Part shown: positions 24,201-34,269 of the stretch, piece by piece
How the letters are laid out: each line of letters opens with the position of its first letter
Numbering within the stretch: the stretch's first letter is position 1
Origin: Mesorhabditis belari
Taxonomy: Eukaryota > Nematoda > Chromadorea > Rhabditida > Rhabditidae
DNA length: 64,000 nucleotides
NCBI GenBank assembly: GCA_958450365.1
Contig: CAUEEP010000743.1
Location: forward strand, 3,774,001-3,838,000
Reading direction: 5' to 3'
Notes under the pieces: model-generated
What the model was told of the DNA's origin: nothing
Databases searched by the model: none
What the model saw: the letters and a program-made list of their open reading frames with translations, nothing else
Made by a program: the position numbers and the translations under genes

Positions 24201-27200
24201 ATAGGTTATAAGAAAAATAGGTTATAAGAAAAATAGGTTATAACAAAAATAGCTTATAACAAAAATAGCTTATAAGGAAAATAGCTTATAAGAAAACTAG
24301 CTTATAAGAAAACTAGCTTATAACAAAAATAGCTTATAAGAAAAATAGCTTATAAGAAAACTAGCTTATAAGAAAACTAGCTTATAACAAAAATAGCTTA
24401 AAGAAAACTAGCTATAACAAAAATGGCTATAAGAAAACTAGCTTATAACAAAAATAGCTATAACAAAAAAGCAAAGAAAAATGGCATAAGAAAACTAGCA
24501 TAACAAAAATAGCTATAAGAAAACTAGCTATAACAAAAATAGCTATAAGAAAAATAGCTTATAACAAAAATAGCTTATAAGGAAAATAGCTTATAACAAA
24601 AATAGCTTATAACAAAAATAGCTTATAAGAAAACTAGCTTATAACAAAAATAGCTTATAAGAAAACTAGCTTATAACAAAAATAGCTTATAAGAAAACTA
24701 GCTTATAAGAAAACTAGCTTATAACAAAAATAGCTTATAACAAAAATAGCTTATAAGAAAAATAGCTTATAAGAAAAATAGCTTATAACAAAAATAGCTT
24801 ATAAGGAAAATAGCTTATAACAAAAATAGCTTATAACAAAAATAGCTTATAACAAAAATAGCTTATAACAAAAATAGCTTATAACAAAAATAGCTTATAA
24901 GAAAAATAGCTTATAAGAAAAATAGCTTATAACAAAAATGGCTAAAGGAAAATAGCTATACAAAAATAGCTTATAACAAAAATAGCTTATAACAAAAATA
25001 GCTTATAACAAAAATAGCTTATAAGGAAAATAGCTTATAACAAAAATAGCTTATAAGGAAAATAGCTTATAACAAAAATAGCCTATAAAAAAATACCATT
25101 TTTTTTTTCTGCACTACTAATCAAGGACTCTACAAATAAGCTTCTTCAAAAGTCCAATCCATTTTATTGAGAAATCTTTACGGAAATCATGATTGATTTC
25201 GAATTTTTAAGTCAAAAACATTGAGACTGATAGGCACGGGATCAAGGAAACGATTGCTCTCGCGCCGTAAATCGATTCACCCCATCTCCTTTGCCTTTCC
25301 CCCCGTTTCAATCCAAAAACTAACCCTCTTTCGTTTCTCAATGATTTTCCTCTTTCATTACTTTTGAAATCATCAACATCCATCATTTGAAAAAACTTTT
25401 TAATAATCTTATTTTTAGAATATAATGATTATAATATCTTTCCAGGACGATAAAAGCATCGCTTCAGTTCAGAAAAGTTTCATCATCTGGAACGCGTTTT
25501 TAGAGAAATCACAAGAGAGATACGTGTTTGGTGAGTAAACGAAATAAAAAAACGAGGCTTTCTCAAATAAAGAAAAAGCTTTTATGAATTCAATGCTGAT
25601 TTTTCTTTCTAAAGTTTTTCAAAAAATTTTTGCCTGAAATTTAGAGGCCGAGTCTCGGAGTTTGATCACAAAAGAGCAAGAGATCTCTGAAGAGAACGCA
25701 AAACCACTAATGCTTTGTGAGTTTGTGAGAACATTATAAATCTCTTCAAAGAAACCAAATTTTTTTCATTTTCTATTTCTATTTATTCTCATTAGAATAT
25801 GTACATCTCGAGTAAAGGGGAGTGGGACAAATGCGACCTTTTTTGCGCACCCGGACATTTGCGCACCTTTTTTTCCGCACTTAGCCCATTAGCGCACCTT
25901 TTTTCGCGTTTTAAAAAAGCTCTAAAAGCTAATATTAACCAATTTCTATTCCAAAAGTTGTTTTTCTAGGTAATTTTAGGGCGTAGAATTCAAATTTTGA
26001 CATAACAGAGCTTGTGGAAACAAACGGACGGAGTTATACAAAGAGAAAAATCGACAATTTTCTGTTTTCGACAATTTTCTGTTTTCGACAATTTTTTGTC
26101 TTTCAAATTGATTCCACACGCTCTGTTATGTCAAAATTTGAATTCGACACCCTAAAATTACCTAGAAAAACAACTTTTGGAATAGGAATTGGTTAATATT
26201 GGCTTTTAGAGCTTTTTTAAAACGCGAAAAAAGGTGCGCTAATGGGCAAGGTGCGGAAAAAAAGGTGCGCAAATGTCCGGGTGCGCAGAAAAAGGTCGCA
26301 TTTGTCCCACTCCCGAGTAAAGTCCTTTTTAAAGCCCTAGCCGCATTTTGAAATAATAATCATAATAATAATAATAGAAATAGAGAAATAAAGGATTAGA
26401 ATTTTATCTAGATTCACGTATTCGATATTTTGATACTTTCGTGTACGATTACGATACGATTTCATGCAAAGTAACATTGTTTTTCTGTTACTTTACATGA
26501 AATCATTTACAAAAATTGATAAAAACAAAATTTGACATTTAAACTTTAGAAATCTCTTCAATGAAACCAAATTTCTTTCATTTCCTATTTATGTTTATTC
26601 TGATTAGAATATTTACATCTCGAGTAAAGCCCTTTTTAAAGCCCTAGCATTTAAATTTAAATGTGTTAAATCACTGAAAGCAGCTAAAAACTGTAAAGAA
26701 AAAAAATCAGGAAAAGTTTTATAAAATAAAATGATCAGCTCGTTTTATACTAAAGCGCTAAAGGAGCGGTTTTTGGAATGAGCATTACTTAGCTCAAAAA
26801 CAAGTAAAAATTACTTGGAAAAAATTGATTCCAAGATAATTACTTACTTGAGATGTACAAACTCTAAACGCTTATAGCTTATCTGTCAAATATGTCAAAA
26901 ATAGGTCAAAAATGGTCAAAAATAGGTTAAAATACGTCAAAAATAGGTTAAAATACGTCAAAAATTGGTTAAAATAGCTCAAAATTGGTCAAAAATAGAT
27001 CAAACTTGGTCAAAATAGGTCAAAATACGTCAAAAATAGGTTAAAATAGATGAAAATTGGTCAAAAATACGTTAAAATTGCTCAACATTGGTTAAAATAG
27101 GTCAAAAATTGGTCAAAAATTGGTCAAAAATTGGTTAAAGTAGCTCAAAATAGGTCAAAAATAGGTTAAAATACGTCAAAAACTGGTTAAAATAGATTAA

Positions 27201-27562
27201 AATTGGTCAAAAATAGGTAAAATAGGTTAAAATAGATTAAAATTGGTCAAAAATAGGTAAAATAGGTCAAAAATAGATTGAAATAGCTCAAAATTGGTCA
27301 GAAAATTGGTCAAACTTGGTTAAAATAGGTCAAAAATTGCTCAAAATTGGTCAAAAATAGGTCAAAACTTATAATAATTCGTTTTCTATCGTTGTAATTT
27401 CGTTTATTTGTTAAATCAAACGCAAAAAAAACGAATCGATGAAGCGAATTTGCAGCCACTTACCTTCTGATCGGCGGGATTTTGATGTTGCTCGCGATTT
27501 TGCTCGTCTCGATCATGAAATTCATCCAATACCGCAAAAGAAACTCGTATCAAGAAATTTAA
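18282..27562 (+). CDS. Membrane-anchored carboxylesterase-like protein
   Basis: Alpha/beta-hydrolase of the carboxylesterase/cholinesterase family. Exons: 18282-18418, 18542-18625, 18815-18902, 18981-19082, 19156-19255, 19296-19405, 19526-19610, 19710-19805, 20204-20307, 20365-(end unclear, before 20607), 21240-21299, 21369-21460, 21809-21965, 22903-22998, 23257-23377, 23423-23531, 25446-25530, 25645-25716, 27456-27562. Family landmarks appear in order: [26 protein letters not shown]; oxyanion hole [15 protein letters not shown]; nucleophile elbow YGHSAGA; TGEMDS as probable acid; [10 protein letters not shown] as probable His; [11 protein letters not shown]. The serine and histidine are present, so catalysis is plausible. 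The last exon adds a ~20-residue hydrophobic helix ([18 protein letters not shown]) and a short basic tail, so the enzyme should be a type I membrane protein. A signal peptide exon was not found. The ATG at 18282 follows TTTTAG and may be internal. Late introns of 1.7-1.9 kb are filled with repeats. Confidence 0.82.
18562..18724 (+). repeat. 88-bp tandem duplication of an exon end
   Basis: The segment 18562-18636 recurs at 18650-18724 with essentially no changes (CATCGAGTTGGGAAGGTGTT ... GATCCAGTGTAAGAACTTT). It contains the 3' part of esterase exon 2 together with its GTGTAAGA donor, so two identical donors exist 88 nt apart. Identity suggests a recent duplication or an assembly artefact. 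Confidence 0.9.
20607..21089. mobile_element. Fold-back element, GTGGGACAAATGCGACC family, core type 1
   Basis: A hairpin of about 483 bp. The arms contain TGCGCACCCGGACATTTGCG, CCGCACCTTGCCCATTAGCG and AACCAATTTCTATTCCAAAA. The 8-bp direct repeat GAATTAAC flanks it at 20599-20606 and 21090-21097. It lies just after the last readable coding sequence of esterase exon 10, which makes that exon's 3' border hard to place. Confidence 0.93.
21494..21761. mobile_element. MITE with TACCGTAAATACTGTAATAG ends, copy 1
   Basis: Terminal inverted repeats of about 25 bp (TACCGTAAATACTGTAATAG / CTATAGTATTTACGGTA), with an inner segment holding GCGGAGTGTTGCGTAGTCTA. It lies in an esterase intron. A copy about 90 percent identical lies at 28927-29206. 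Confidence 0.85.
22030..22240. repeat. ~20-bp minisatellite (ACGTTTGAGA)
   Basis: Tandem 10-mers ACGTTTGAGA and AACGTTTGAG alternate as 20-21 bp higher-order units. It lies in the esterase intron after exon 13 and gives artefactual open frames on the minus strand. Confidence 0.93.
22640..22732. repeat. 18-bp minisatellite (AAAAAGCTATCGTATTAG)
   Basis: Five tandem copies with a few substitutions, inside an esterase intron. Confidence 0.9.
23053..23114 (+). other. tRNA-like/SINE-like unit in esterase intron
   Basis: Pol III-type boxes can be read: an A-box-like CATGGCTGAGTCATTAG and a perfect B-box-like GGGTTCGATCCCGGC. The cloverleaf acceptor stem does not close properly, so a functional tRNA is unlikely. 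The unit sits between two related copies of the exon 14/15 junction sequence. Confidence 0.55.
23952..24185. mobile_element. Palindromic TA-flanked element, copy 3
   Basis: Runs from CAGTACTGGACAATGAAATA to TTTCATTGTCCAGTACTG with TA on both sides. It is the same length class as the copy at 5181-5409. It lies in the 1.9-kb esterase intron, directly before the GCTTATAAGAAAA satellite. Confidence 0.9.
24189..25092. repeat. ~900-bp satellite (AGCTTATAAGAAAAAT)
   Basis: More than fifty copies of a 15-16 bp unit AGCTTATAA(C/G)AAAAAT. Variants carry AAGAAAACT, AACAAAAAT and AAGGAAAAT in blocks. Around 24400-24540 and 24940 several units have lost TT (AGCTATAAC). It lies in the intron between esterase exons 16 and 17. 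Confidence 0.95.
25818..26314. mobile_element. Fold-back element, GTGGGACAAATGCGACC family, core type 1
   Basis: About 497 bp. The arms match those at 20607-21089. The 8-bp direct repeat GAGTAAAG flanks it at 25810-25817 and 26315-26322. The centre has a short extra direct repeat (ATTTTCTGTTTTCGACA). It lies in the 1.7-kb intron before the esterase transmembrane exon. Confidence 0.93.
26885..27370. repeat. Degenerate GGTCAAAAATAGGTTAAAAT array
   Basis: Nearly 500 bases of decayed 10-11 bp units (GGTCAAAAAT, GGTTAAAATA, GCTCAAAATT). It is older and more diverged than the 24.2-25.1 kb satellite in the neighbouring intron. Confidence 0.9.
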
Positions 27563-27756
27563 GTGCACATTAAGTTCATTAAGTTCAGTTTTTTATTACA
27601 TTCTCTGAGCTTTTCTCGAATCTCTTTCTCAATACATTTTAACGCTAATCTCCCTTTTTTTAAATCAAAATTTTAACATTTATTTCTCAATGCACAATCG
27701 ATTTGTTTTTTTTTGAATATAAACATTGAAATTTCCGGGTGATCATGTGATTTTGG

Positions 27757-27962
27757 ATTTTTGAAATGATAAATGATGAGAGTTGAATTATAATGATAAA
27801 GATTGAAATGATAAATGATTAGAGTTGAATTATAATGATAAAGATTGAAATGATAAATGATGAGAGTTGAATTATAATGATAAAGATTGAAATGATAAAT
27901 GATGAGAGTTGAATTATAATGATAAAGATTGAAATGATAAATGATTAGAGTTGAATTATAAA
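27757..27962. repeat. ~42-bp minisatellite
   Basis: Five copies of a 42-bp unit containing GATGAGAGTTGAATTATAAT and GATAAAGATTGAAATGATAA. They differ at one position (GATGAG or GATTAG). It lies in the spacer between the convergent esterase and minus-strand small-protein genes. Confidence 0.93.
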
Positions 27963-28174
27963 ATATAAATACTTTATTCAGAAAGAAATAAAGTGCGAAA
28001 ACGACATGAAAAATGTACTAGATAAAAGATGACAAAGTCACTTAAAATGCAACGAAATAGTCCTTTTAAAAAAAATTATGCAATGAAATACATTGAAAAA
28101 TCTTAAATTAGACCTTAAATTAGATCTTAAATTTACAAAAAGTTTATAAAAGATGAGAAGATAAATTAGAAAAA

Positions 28175-28698
28175 TCAATTGTTGGCTCGTTGAAAGCCGA
28201 AAATGGCGCCTCCAATGCAGAGACAACAGCAAATGAGAAGACCGATGCCGAAGATTATCAAAAATATGCTGAAATTTTCGAGTTTTATAGAAATAAGCTA
28301 TTATTTGTAGAAGTTTTACGTTTTTTTTTGGATCTTTATGGTTAACGGCGGAGGGGTAGCGATTATCGACGGAGGCTAATTTTTTTCTCCAACTTACAGC
28401 TCATTTTTATGCACCTTAAACCTGTCAGATCAGGAAGCTTTAATAAGATTTAGATAGCTTAGAAAGTCAGCTTTCAGAAAGTATTTCTTTTATCAAAAGT
28501 TATTAACATAAACTTATATAAAATCGGGCTACAAGTTGGTCAAAAGCTTGGCCCTCGCCGTTAACCGTAAACCGTTCGTTTTATTTCTCAGAAAACTTAC
28601 ATAAACCATGTTTCTAACTCGATGCAACACTCGTATTGATTGTAATCACAACAACGATAGTGATGAAAGATCGACTCTTGACCGCATCTTAAATGAAG
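28175..28698 (-). CDS. Small Cys-rich single-pass membrane protein, 3' part
   Basis: Two exons with matched phase (28601-28698 and 28175-28268) read LRCGQESIFHHYRCCDYNQY.. ECCIELETW.. and then a hydrophobic stretch IFLIIFGIGLLI followed by CCCLC, ending GFQRANN and TGA. A cysteine-pair ectodomain, one membrane helix and a juxtamembrane cysteine cluster fit the small nematode membrane adaptors that resemble the Shisa/WBP1/VOPP1 layout. That assignment rests on layout only. The 5' part is unresolved. The exon at 29365-29547 (same strand) supplies a signal peptide and could be exon 1, with an ~0.7-kb intron containing a MITE, but no donor of the right phase is convincing. Confidence 0.6.
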
Positions 28699-28926
28699 CT
28701 AAGGTAACAGATATATTTAAATGTTTTTTTTGGATCTTATTAGTTTTTAGTTTTTGATTGAACGAACTGTTTTATGAACCTTAAACCTTACAATTCCTTG
28801 TAATTGTAAGGTTCCTTACAATTACAAGGAAGGTCCTGTAAGGTACCTTAAACCTTACAATTCAATACAAAAGTCAGTAGATTCAAAATAGAATCGCTTA
28901 CTAAAATGAAAATGGAAAATAAAAAC

Positions 28927-29206
28927 TACCGTAAATACTGTAATAGTCTCCCACCCCCATAATGACGGTGCGGAGTGTTGCGTAGTCTAGCTTTGAACGA
29001 GTTTTTCTCGACACTGGTTTATGCTACAATAGCAATACAATTATCAAAAAATAGCCCTCAATTTCAGCTATTTTTTGATACCAAAGACGCATTTTTTGAA
29101 AGTACGGGTGCTTTGAAAAAAATGAAATACGAAAAAACTTTTGCGACTACGTGACTGTACGAGGGGGGTGGGGTACTATATTTATTTATTTACAGTATTT
29201 ACAGTA
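28927..29206. mobile_element. MITE with TACCGTAAATACTGTAATAG ends, copy 2
   Basis: Matches 21494-21761 over the whole left arm and centre (GCGGAGTGTTGCGTAGTCTA, ATACCAAAGACGCATTTTTT). The right end is altered to ACAGTATTTACAGTAA. Confidence 0.82.
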
Positions 29207-29364
29207 AGTTACAATATAACTGGATACAGTAGCTATAAAGTACAGTAAGCAATAGCAAAATAAGCAAAATACTAAAAACGAAACACTAGCAATCTCGAAG
29301 TTGCAATTTGCTAAAGGTTTCTACAAGCCTTGACACAAATTTGATAAGCACAAAGTGACTGAGT

Positions 29365-29547
29365 CTACATCCGATCATTACAAGTACTATAGAGATTATA
29401 AGAGTTTGATTCTTTTAAAACAAACGGTCTTCCGTAGTATCCAGCACCGCCACCCATTCCGAGCATTCCGCTCATCCCACCTGGACACGAATAATAAGCA
29501 GTAGCACCTAGTGCCAGTGATGATAGTAATACTATGGACTCAATCAT
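29365..29547 (-). CDS. Small secreted Gly/Met-rich peptide or first exon
   Basis: An ATG on the minus strand at 29547 lies 1 nt after AAATTTTCAG, a good trans-splice acceptor. The frame reads a signal peptide (MIESIVLLSSLALGATAYYS) followed by CPGGMSGMLGMGGGAGYYG, and runs 60 codons to TAG at 29365. It may be a complete 60-residue secreted peptide or the first exon of the gene at 28175-28698. I cannot decide between these, since the candidate donors (GTTTTA, GTAATG) are weak or of wrong phase. Confidence 0.55.
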   Translation of the reverse strand: MIESIVLLSSLALGATAYYSCPGGMSGMLGMGGGAGYYGRPFVLKESNSYNLYSTCNDRM

Positions 29548-30173
29548 TCTGAAAATTTCTTTAAAACTTCCCGTTACCAACTCAATATCACTACAAAACG
29601 TTTTTCTTTAAACAATATTAGTTTTTCTTAAAAACATGCGTCAGAAAAAAGAGAAAGCAATGAAATAAAAAAAAACTGAAATATAGAAAAATGCTAACCG
29701 TGTGTGTGACTGGACAATATTGAAGGGACAAGAATAGACGGAATTTTCTGCTGGGAAATGGAGCAGTTGATGGGCTCGGGGCATGTATTTGTAGCCATAT
29801 AGGAATCAACGGGAACTGTAGTGGATGGAGAAGAGAAGGGAAACGGAGGGAGGAATCGAGAAGGACCCTTCAAATATTCTCCCAATAACACGAGACACAA
29901 TATGGTCCTTTGTAAATGACCTCCTATTTTCTTTTTTATTTTGGTTTGGAGTTGACTCAGTCTTGTTTCTTGTGAATGGTATGGTTGCATTAGGGAAGGA
30001 AAAACTTGACATTGACATGGTCTAAACTCGGTTGCGTGAGAATTCGAAACCATTTGATCACTCTTGAGCTCTTTCAAATATACTGTAACTTTTCTAACTT
30101 CAGTAGATCGAAATAAAAGTATTCAGCTGATAAGAAGGATAACTTAGGATTCAATTGAGGCAAAATATAGGTA

Positions 30174-30317
30174 CAGTCGACTCTATCTATAAGGGAATGG
30201 AAGGGAGCCAAAAAATTCCTCCGTTATATAGAGCTTAGCGTCGGTTGGGACCAAAATTTTATTTCGTTATATAGAGTTTTCCGCTATATAGAGTTCCGTT
30301 ATAGAGAGAGTCGACTG
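30174..30317. mobile_element. Mariner-like MITE
   Basis: Terminal inverted repeats CAGTCGACTCTATCTATAA / TTATAGAGAGAGTCGACTG are flanked by TA at 30172-30173 and 30318-30319. The interior has repeated CGTTATATAGAG. The CAGTCGACTCTC...TTATA type of end with TA target duplication is typical of Tc1/mariner/pogo-derived MITEs. Confidence 0.9.
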
Positions 30318-30453
30318 TATTCCGGTACAGAATGCTAGAAGTTTACAGTAATCTTTTTTCTGGCTAAACAATACAAGAAGCAAGGCTAAACAATGCAAGA
30401 AGAGCTCAAAATGACATCACTAATATATTGATAATTGTAATTTAGTAGCCCTT

Positions 30454-31340
30454 GACTATGGTCAGCAAGACTCACTCACGGGAACTCTCAGTTCAAGAAG
30501 AAGACCTCAAGACGATGGACCTGGTGCTCACCTAACGGTCAGACAAAGTGCGAGATAGACCACATCCTCGCCAACAGGAAATGGACGCTTCTAGACGTCG
30601 GTGTGGTGCTCTCCTTCATCACCGGCTCAGACCATCACCTCGTGCGAGCACCTCCTACGCCCACCTCGGAAGAGGCATCAACATGGAGGGAGACCTAAGA
30701 GCGGAAGTCGGCAAAAGAAGACGATCGGCCTGGACACTAGGCACTAGGCAGCATCAAAGAAGTCACCAAGATGCTCAAGAATCACAAAAAGACTTGCGCA
30801 CACCTCTTGGACAGTACCGTCCTCCCGGCACTCTGCTACGGGACAGAGACCTGGGCCACGACACAGACCACCGAACGAGCTCTGAGAACTACACACCGAG
30901 CCCTCGAAAGAAACCTCCTAGGGCACAATAGAAAGACGCAGCTCGACCAAGATCTAAGAAGTACGGACATGCGCCAGCTCTTGGGACTCAGAGATTCAGT
31001 GGAAGTGATCGAAATAAAAAACTTAGATGGGCTGGCCACGTGGCCAGAAGGACAGACGACAGATGGACGATTCGGATCACAGAGTGGCTGCCACGAGACT
31101 AGAAGAGGCCAATCGGAAGACCAGCAATGAGATGGAGCACAAGGGTGGCAGAGACGGTCAGAGAAAGGATGGCTAGAGTGCAACCATCATCACCAGCACA
31201 AGCAAGTCGAAGGACTCCGGACCAGGAACATCCAAAATAGGAAACACTGGACGACAATAGCAAGAAATAGAGAGATATGAAGCAGGTTGTGACCTGCACA
31301 AAATAGGAACACCTAATTGCGAAGAAAGATCAAAAAAAAG
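30454..31340 (+). mobile_element. RTE-type LINE remnant with 13-bp TSD
   Basis: The 13-bp direct repeat TTTAGTAGCCCTT brackets it at 30441-30453 and 31341-31353. Readable protein fragments on the + strand: the end of an apurinic endonuclease domain (CEIDHILANRKWTLLDVGV, then ITGSDHHLVRA at about 30551-30650), and the C-terminal end of an RTE reverse transcriptase (LLDSTVLPALCYGTETWA, LRTTHRALERNLL, and in a shifted frame LRWAGHVARRTDDRW). The catalytic reverse transcriptase core with its YxDD box is absent, so the copy has lost the middle as well as the 5' end. Frameshifts make it inactive. The tail ends in GATCAAAAAAAAG. Confidence 0.88.
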
Positions 31341-31353
31341 TTTAGTAGCCCTT

Positions 31354-32402
31354 TAATATCTAAAAAGCAACACCCAAAACGAGAAATACAAATGAAGCGC
31401 TAAAGCCGGTCGATTTGTGAAAATGTTTCTCGTTTATGTGAGCGTGCTCGATCGTTATGCGTCATGTTTACCCGTATATGAAAAGATGTGTCGAAAATTT
31501 CAATATCGTATTTGGGCATTTCTCGAATCGGAGAAGGGGATAGATTGGCGAAAAGAAGACATAGGTAAACAATCTCTCAACGACGGCCAATCACAAAAAC
31601 AACAATAGAGAATGGCGTGGCTCGAGCTCCTCACCCGTCTTTTTCCACTTTTGAGTCAGCCATCCAATGCTTGAGATCACTATTATTAAGAAAAACAATA
31701 TGAACAATACAAAATGTGAACTTGAACAAGTTTTGAACTGTGAACAAGTTTTGAACTGTGAACAACAGTTATTAGGACTTAATAAGTTCTGAAATGAATA
31801 AATCCGGTATCATTTCCCTACAATCTTTAATAAGGATTTTGTTGATTTTTGTGTTTTTCTATTTTTTGACCTAGCTTGACTGAAATTTCAATGAAATATT
31901 ATACCGGATAGGACTTGTTTCATTCTTCGATCGACTTACTTTGATCCTTGCGATAGTACAGTTGTGTTTGTGCTTTTGTGATTTTCTATTTTTCTATTTT
32001 TTGACCTAGCTTGACTGAATGCTTGGTCCTATTTTGAATTACTGTATTCTGTGAGTATAAAACACGATTTTTTAAGACAAAAATTTCATTCTGATCATCA
32101 TTGTTAGCTACCAATAACCAATTGTTAGCCATTCCTTTTCTGTAAAGTCTACAAAATTAGATTTTGTGGATTCGAACGAAGAAAATTTCAATGAAATATT
32201 ATACCGAATAGGACTTGTTTCATTCTTCGATTTCATTCGATCGACTTACTTTGATCCTTGCGATAGTACAGTGCGAATGTAAATAAATGAGGAAAGAATT
32301 GACCAAACGGTTGATTAGATAAGGCAACTTTGTGGCCGTTGCCATCGGCTACTCCCTCTAAAAGCAAAATTTTAGATTATCTTTCATCACAACTATTTAG
32401 CG
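31354..32402. other. Gene-free spacer upstream of AMDHD2
   Basis: No supported exon. A segment at about 31885-31968 (ATTTCAATGAAATATTATAC, GATCGACTTACTTTGATCC, GCGATAGTACAGT) is repeated at about 32185-32272, and TTTTTGACCTAGCTTGACTG occurs at 31862 and 32000. This could be two copies of a small promoter-region duplication. Confidence 0.5.
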
Positions 32403-34269
32403 ATGCGTGTTTTATACAACTCGGATTTGTTACGAGAAGATCTTCATGGAAAGCTCATTCAGTATGTCAATGCTCGTGTCTTGCTAGGGAATCAATTGAT
32501 CGATGATCACATTTGGGTAAAGAAATCACTTTTCTCCTAAGCTATGTTTTGAAAATAGGTTCGAAATGGAAAGATTATCTCCGCAGCGTCTGTATTTTAT
32601 GATGAGAGGCGAGAAGCTGATATTCAAGTGAGATAACCGCTAACAAAAAGTCTAGGGATCGAAGTCTAGAGATCATTTTAGATCGATTGCCAAGGGAAAA
32701 TTCTATGCCCAGGATTCATTGATATTCAACTGAATGGTATGTGAATGGACAGATAAAATGACAGATAAAATTCTAGGAGCTTTTGGTGTCGATTTCTCGT
32801 CGATTGGCTTTTCGAAAGCGGATTTCTCGAATGGAGTCCAAAAAGTGAGGAAAGGTCTTTTGGCTTTTGGAGTCACCTCATTTCTCCCAACAATCATCAC
32901 GTCTACTGCTGAAAGTTATAACAAAGTAATAAAATAATTGATATTGGGGCAATCGATATTGAGAACACTCTATTAGATATTGCCATTGATCAAGCGATGT
33001 CCTGGAAGTCCAGAAGGCGCTGCGATTCTCGGTTGAATGATCTCTTTTTTTAATCTAAAATACAAATTTCCAGGGGTCCATGTGGAGGGACCATTCATTT
33101 CACAGCAGAAACGTGGATGTCACCCAATTGAATGTGTTCGCGATTTTGGAGAGAATTACAAGAAAGAGATTGCGAAAACTTATGGATCACTTGAAAACAT
33201 TAGCATGGTGACGATTGCGCCAGAAAAGGAGGTTTGAATCAAATCGATATCAGTAAGCGAACTTATTTTTTTTATATAATGTTTTTTATATAAAAACTCG
33301 TAAAACCTTTTAGCATGCTTTGGATGCAATCAAGTATTTTAAAGAAGAGGGAATCATTTGTTCGCTGGGTCATTCATCTGCATGTTGGGAGGAAGGAGTG
33401 AGGGGAGTACAAGCTGGTGCTCTCTCTATCACTCATCTCTTCAATGCTATGCAATCAGTGGGATATTTTCTCTTAAACCTAAATACTATTGTAGTCGTAC
33501 CCCTTTGTACAGTCGCGTAGTGGCAAAAGCTTTTTTAGTATCACCATCGTGACCCCGGCCTTATCGGCTTGCTCACCACAAAGTTCAAGGAAAAAACTCA
33601 TCCGCTATTTTATGGTAAACTTTTGCAAATACTGAAACTGAAGAGGTAAGAGATTTCAGGGATAATAGCTGATGGTATTCACACGCATGACAGTGCTCTT
33701 CGAATTGCACATCAGACTTTGCCGGAGGGTCTCGTTTTGGTCACCGATGCGATTGCGGCTTTAGGCTTAGGAGATGGCATTCATAAGTTGATATGAGATT
33801 TTTCCTATGGTATCTAGAATTTTAGGTTGGGACAGCAAAAGATCATTGTCACCGGGTATGAAGCTCTATTAGATGGAACTCAAACACCAGCCGGAAGGTT
33901 TGAAATGAGATGAGAAAGATTACGATAGTTCTAGTGTTGCATCAATGCCTTTTTGTATTCGACATTTTGTTCAAGCTGCTCGATGTTCTTTACAAGATGC
34001 TCTCAATGCGGCTACTTTGAAACCAGGTGATCCGCAAAACTTGACAAAACCAAAACGTTTAGCAACACTTTTGGGAATCACCGACACCAAAGGAGTACTG
34101 AAAATTGGCGCTGATGCTGATTTGGTTTTATTGGGTAACGAAAATAAAAGCTTTCAATAAAAGCTCTAAATAAAAACAATCAATATTGGCTCTCAATTTA
34201 GATGATGACGTCACTGTTTTTGCCACTTTTATCGGCGGACAATTGGCCTATTTCCTAACAAATTGTTGA
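32403..34269 (+). CDS. AMDHD2: N-acetylglucosamine-6-phosphate deacetylase
   Basis: Twelve exons, 428 aa: 32403-32516, 32559-32627, 32682-32736, 32777-32925, 32977-33031, 33074-33231, 33314-33457, 33539-33614, 33660-33786, 33826-33897, 33935-34134, 34202-34269. All phases are consistent. The enzyme removes acetate from GlcNAc-6-phosphate in cytosolic amino-sugar recycling and so feeds or drains the hexosamine pathway. Amidohydrolase landmarks are all present: [10 protein letters not shown] near residue 75, metal-binding Glu in HVEGPF, His in SLGHSS and THLFNAM, the HHRDPGLIG loop, IADGIHTH, and catalytic Asp in [10 protein letters not shown]. Length fits the family (about 400-430). The ATG lies 2 nt after CTATTTAG, a likely trans-splice site. 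It corresponds to human AMDHD2 and bacterial NagA. Confidence 0.95.

Noticed and set aside
30548..31130. Frames of 115-127 codons taken as a gene
   Set aside because: They are out-of-frame or partial readings of the RTE LINE remnant.
31417..31608. 63-codon frame (MKMFLVYVSVLDRY...)
   Set aside because: It looks moderately protein-like but has no upstream or downstream exon, no recognised family and no trans-splice acceptor at its start.
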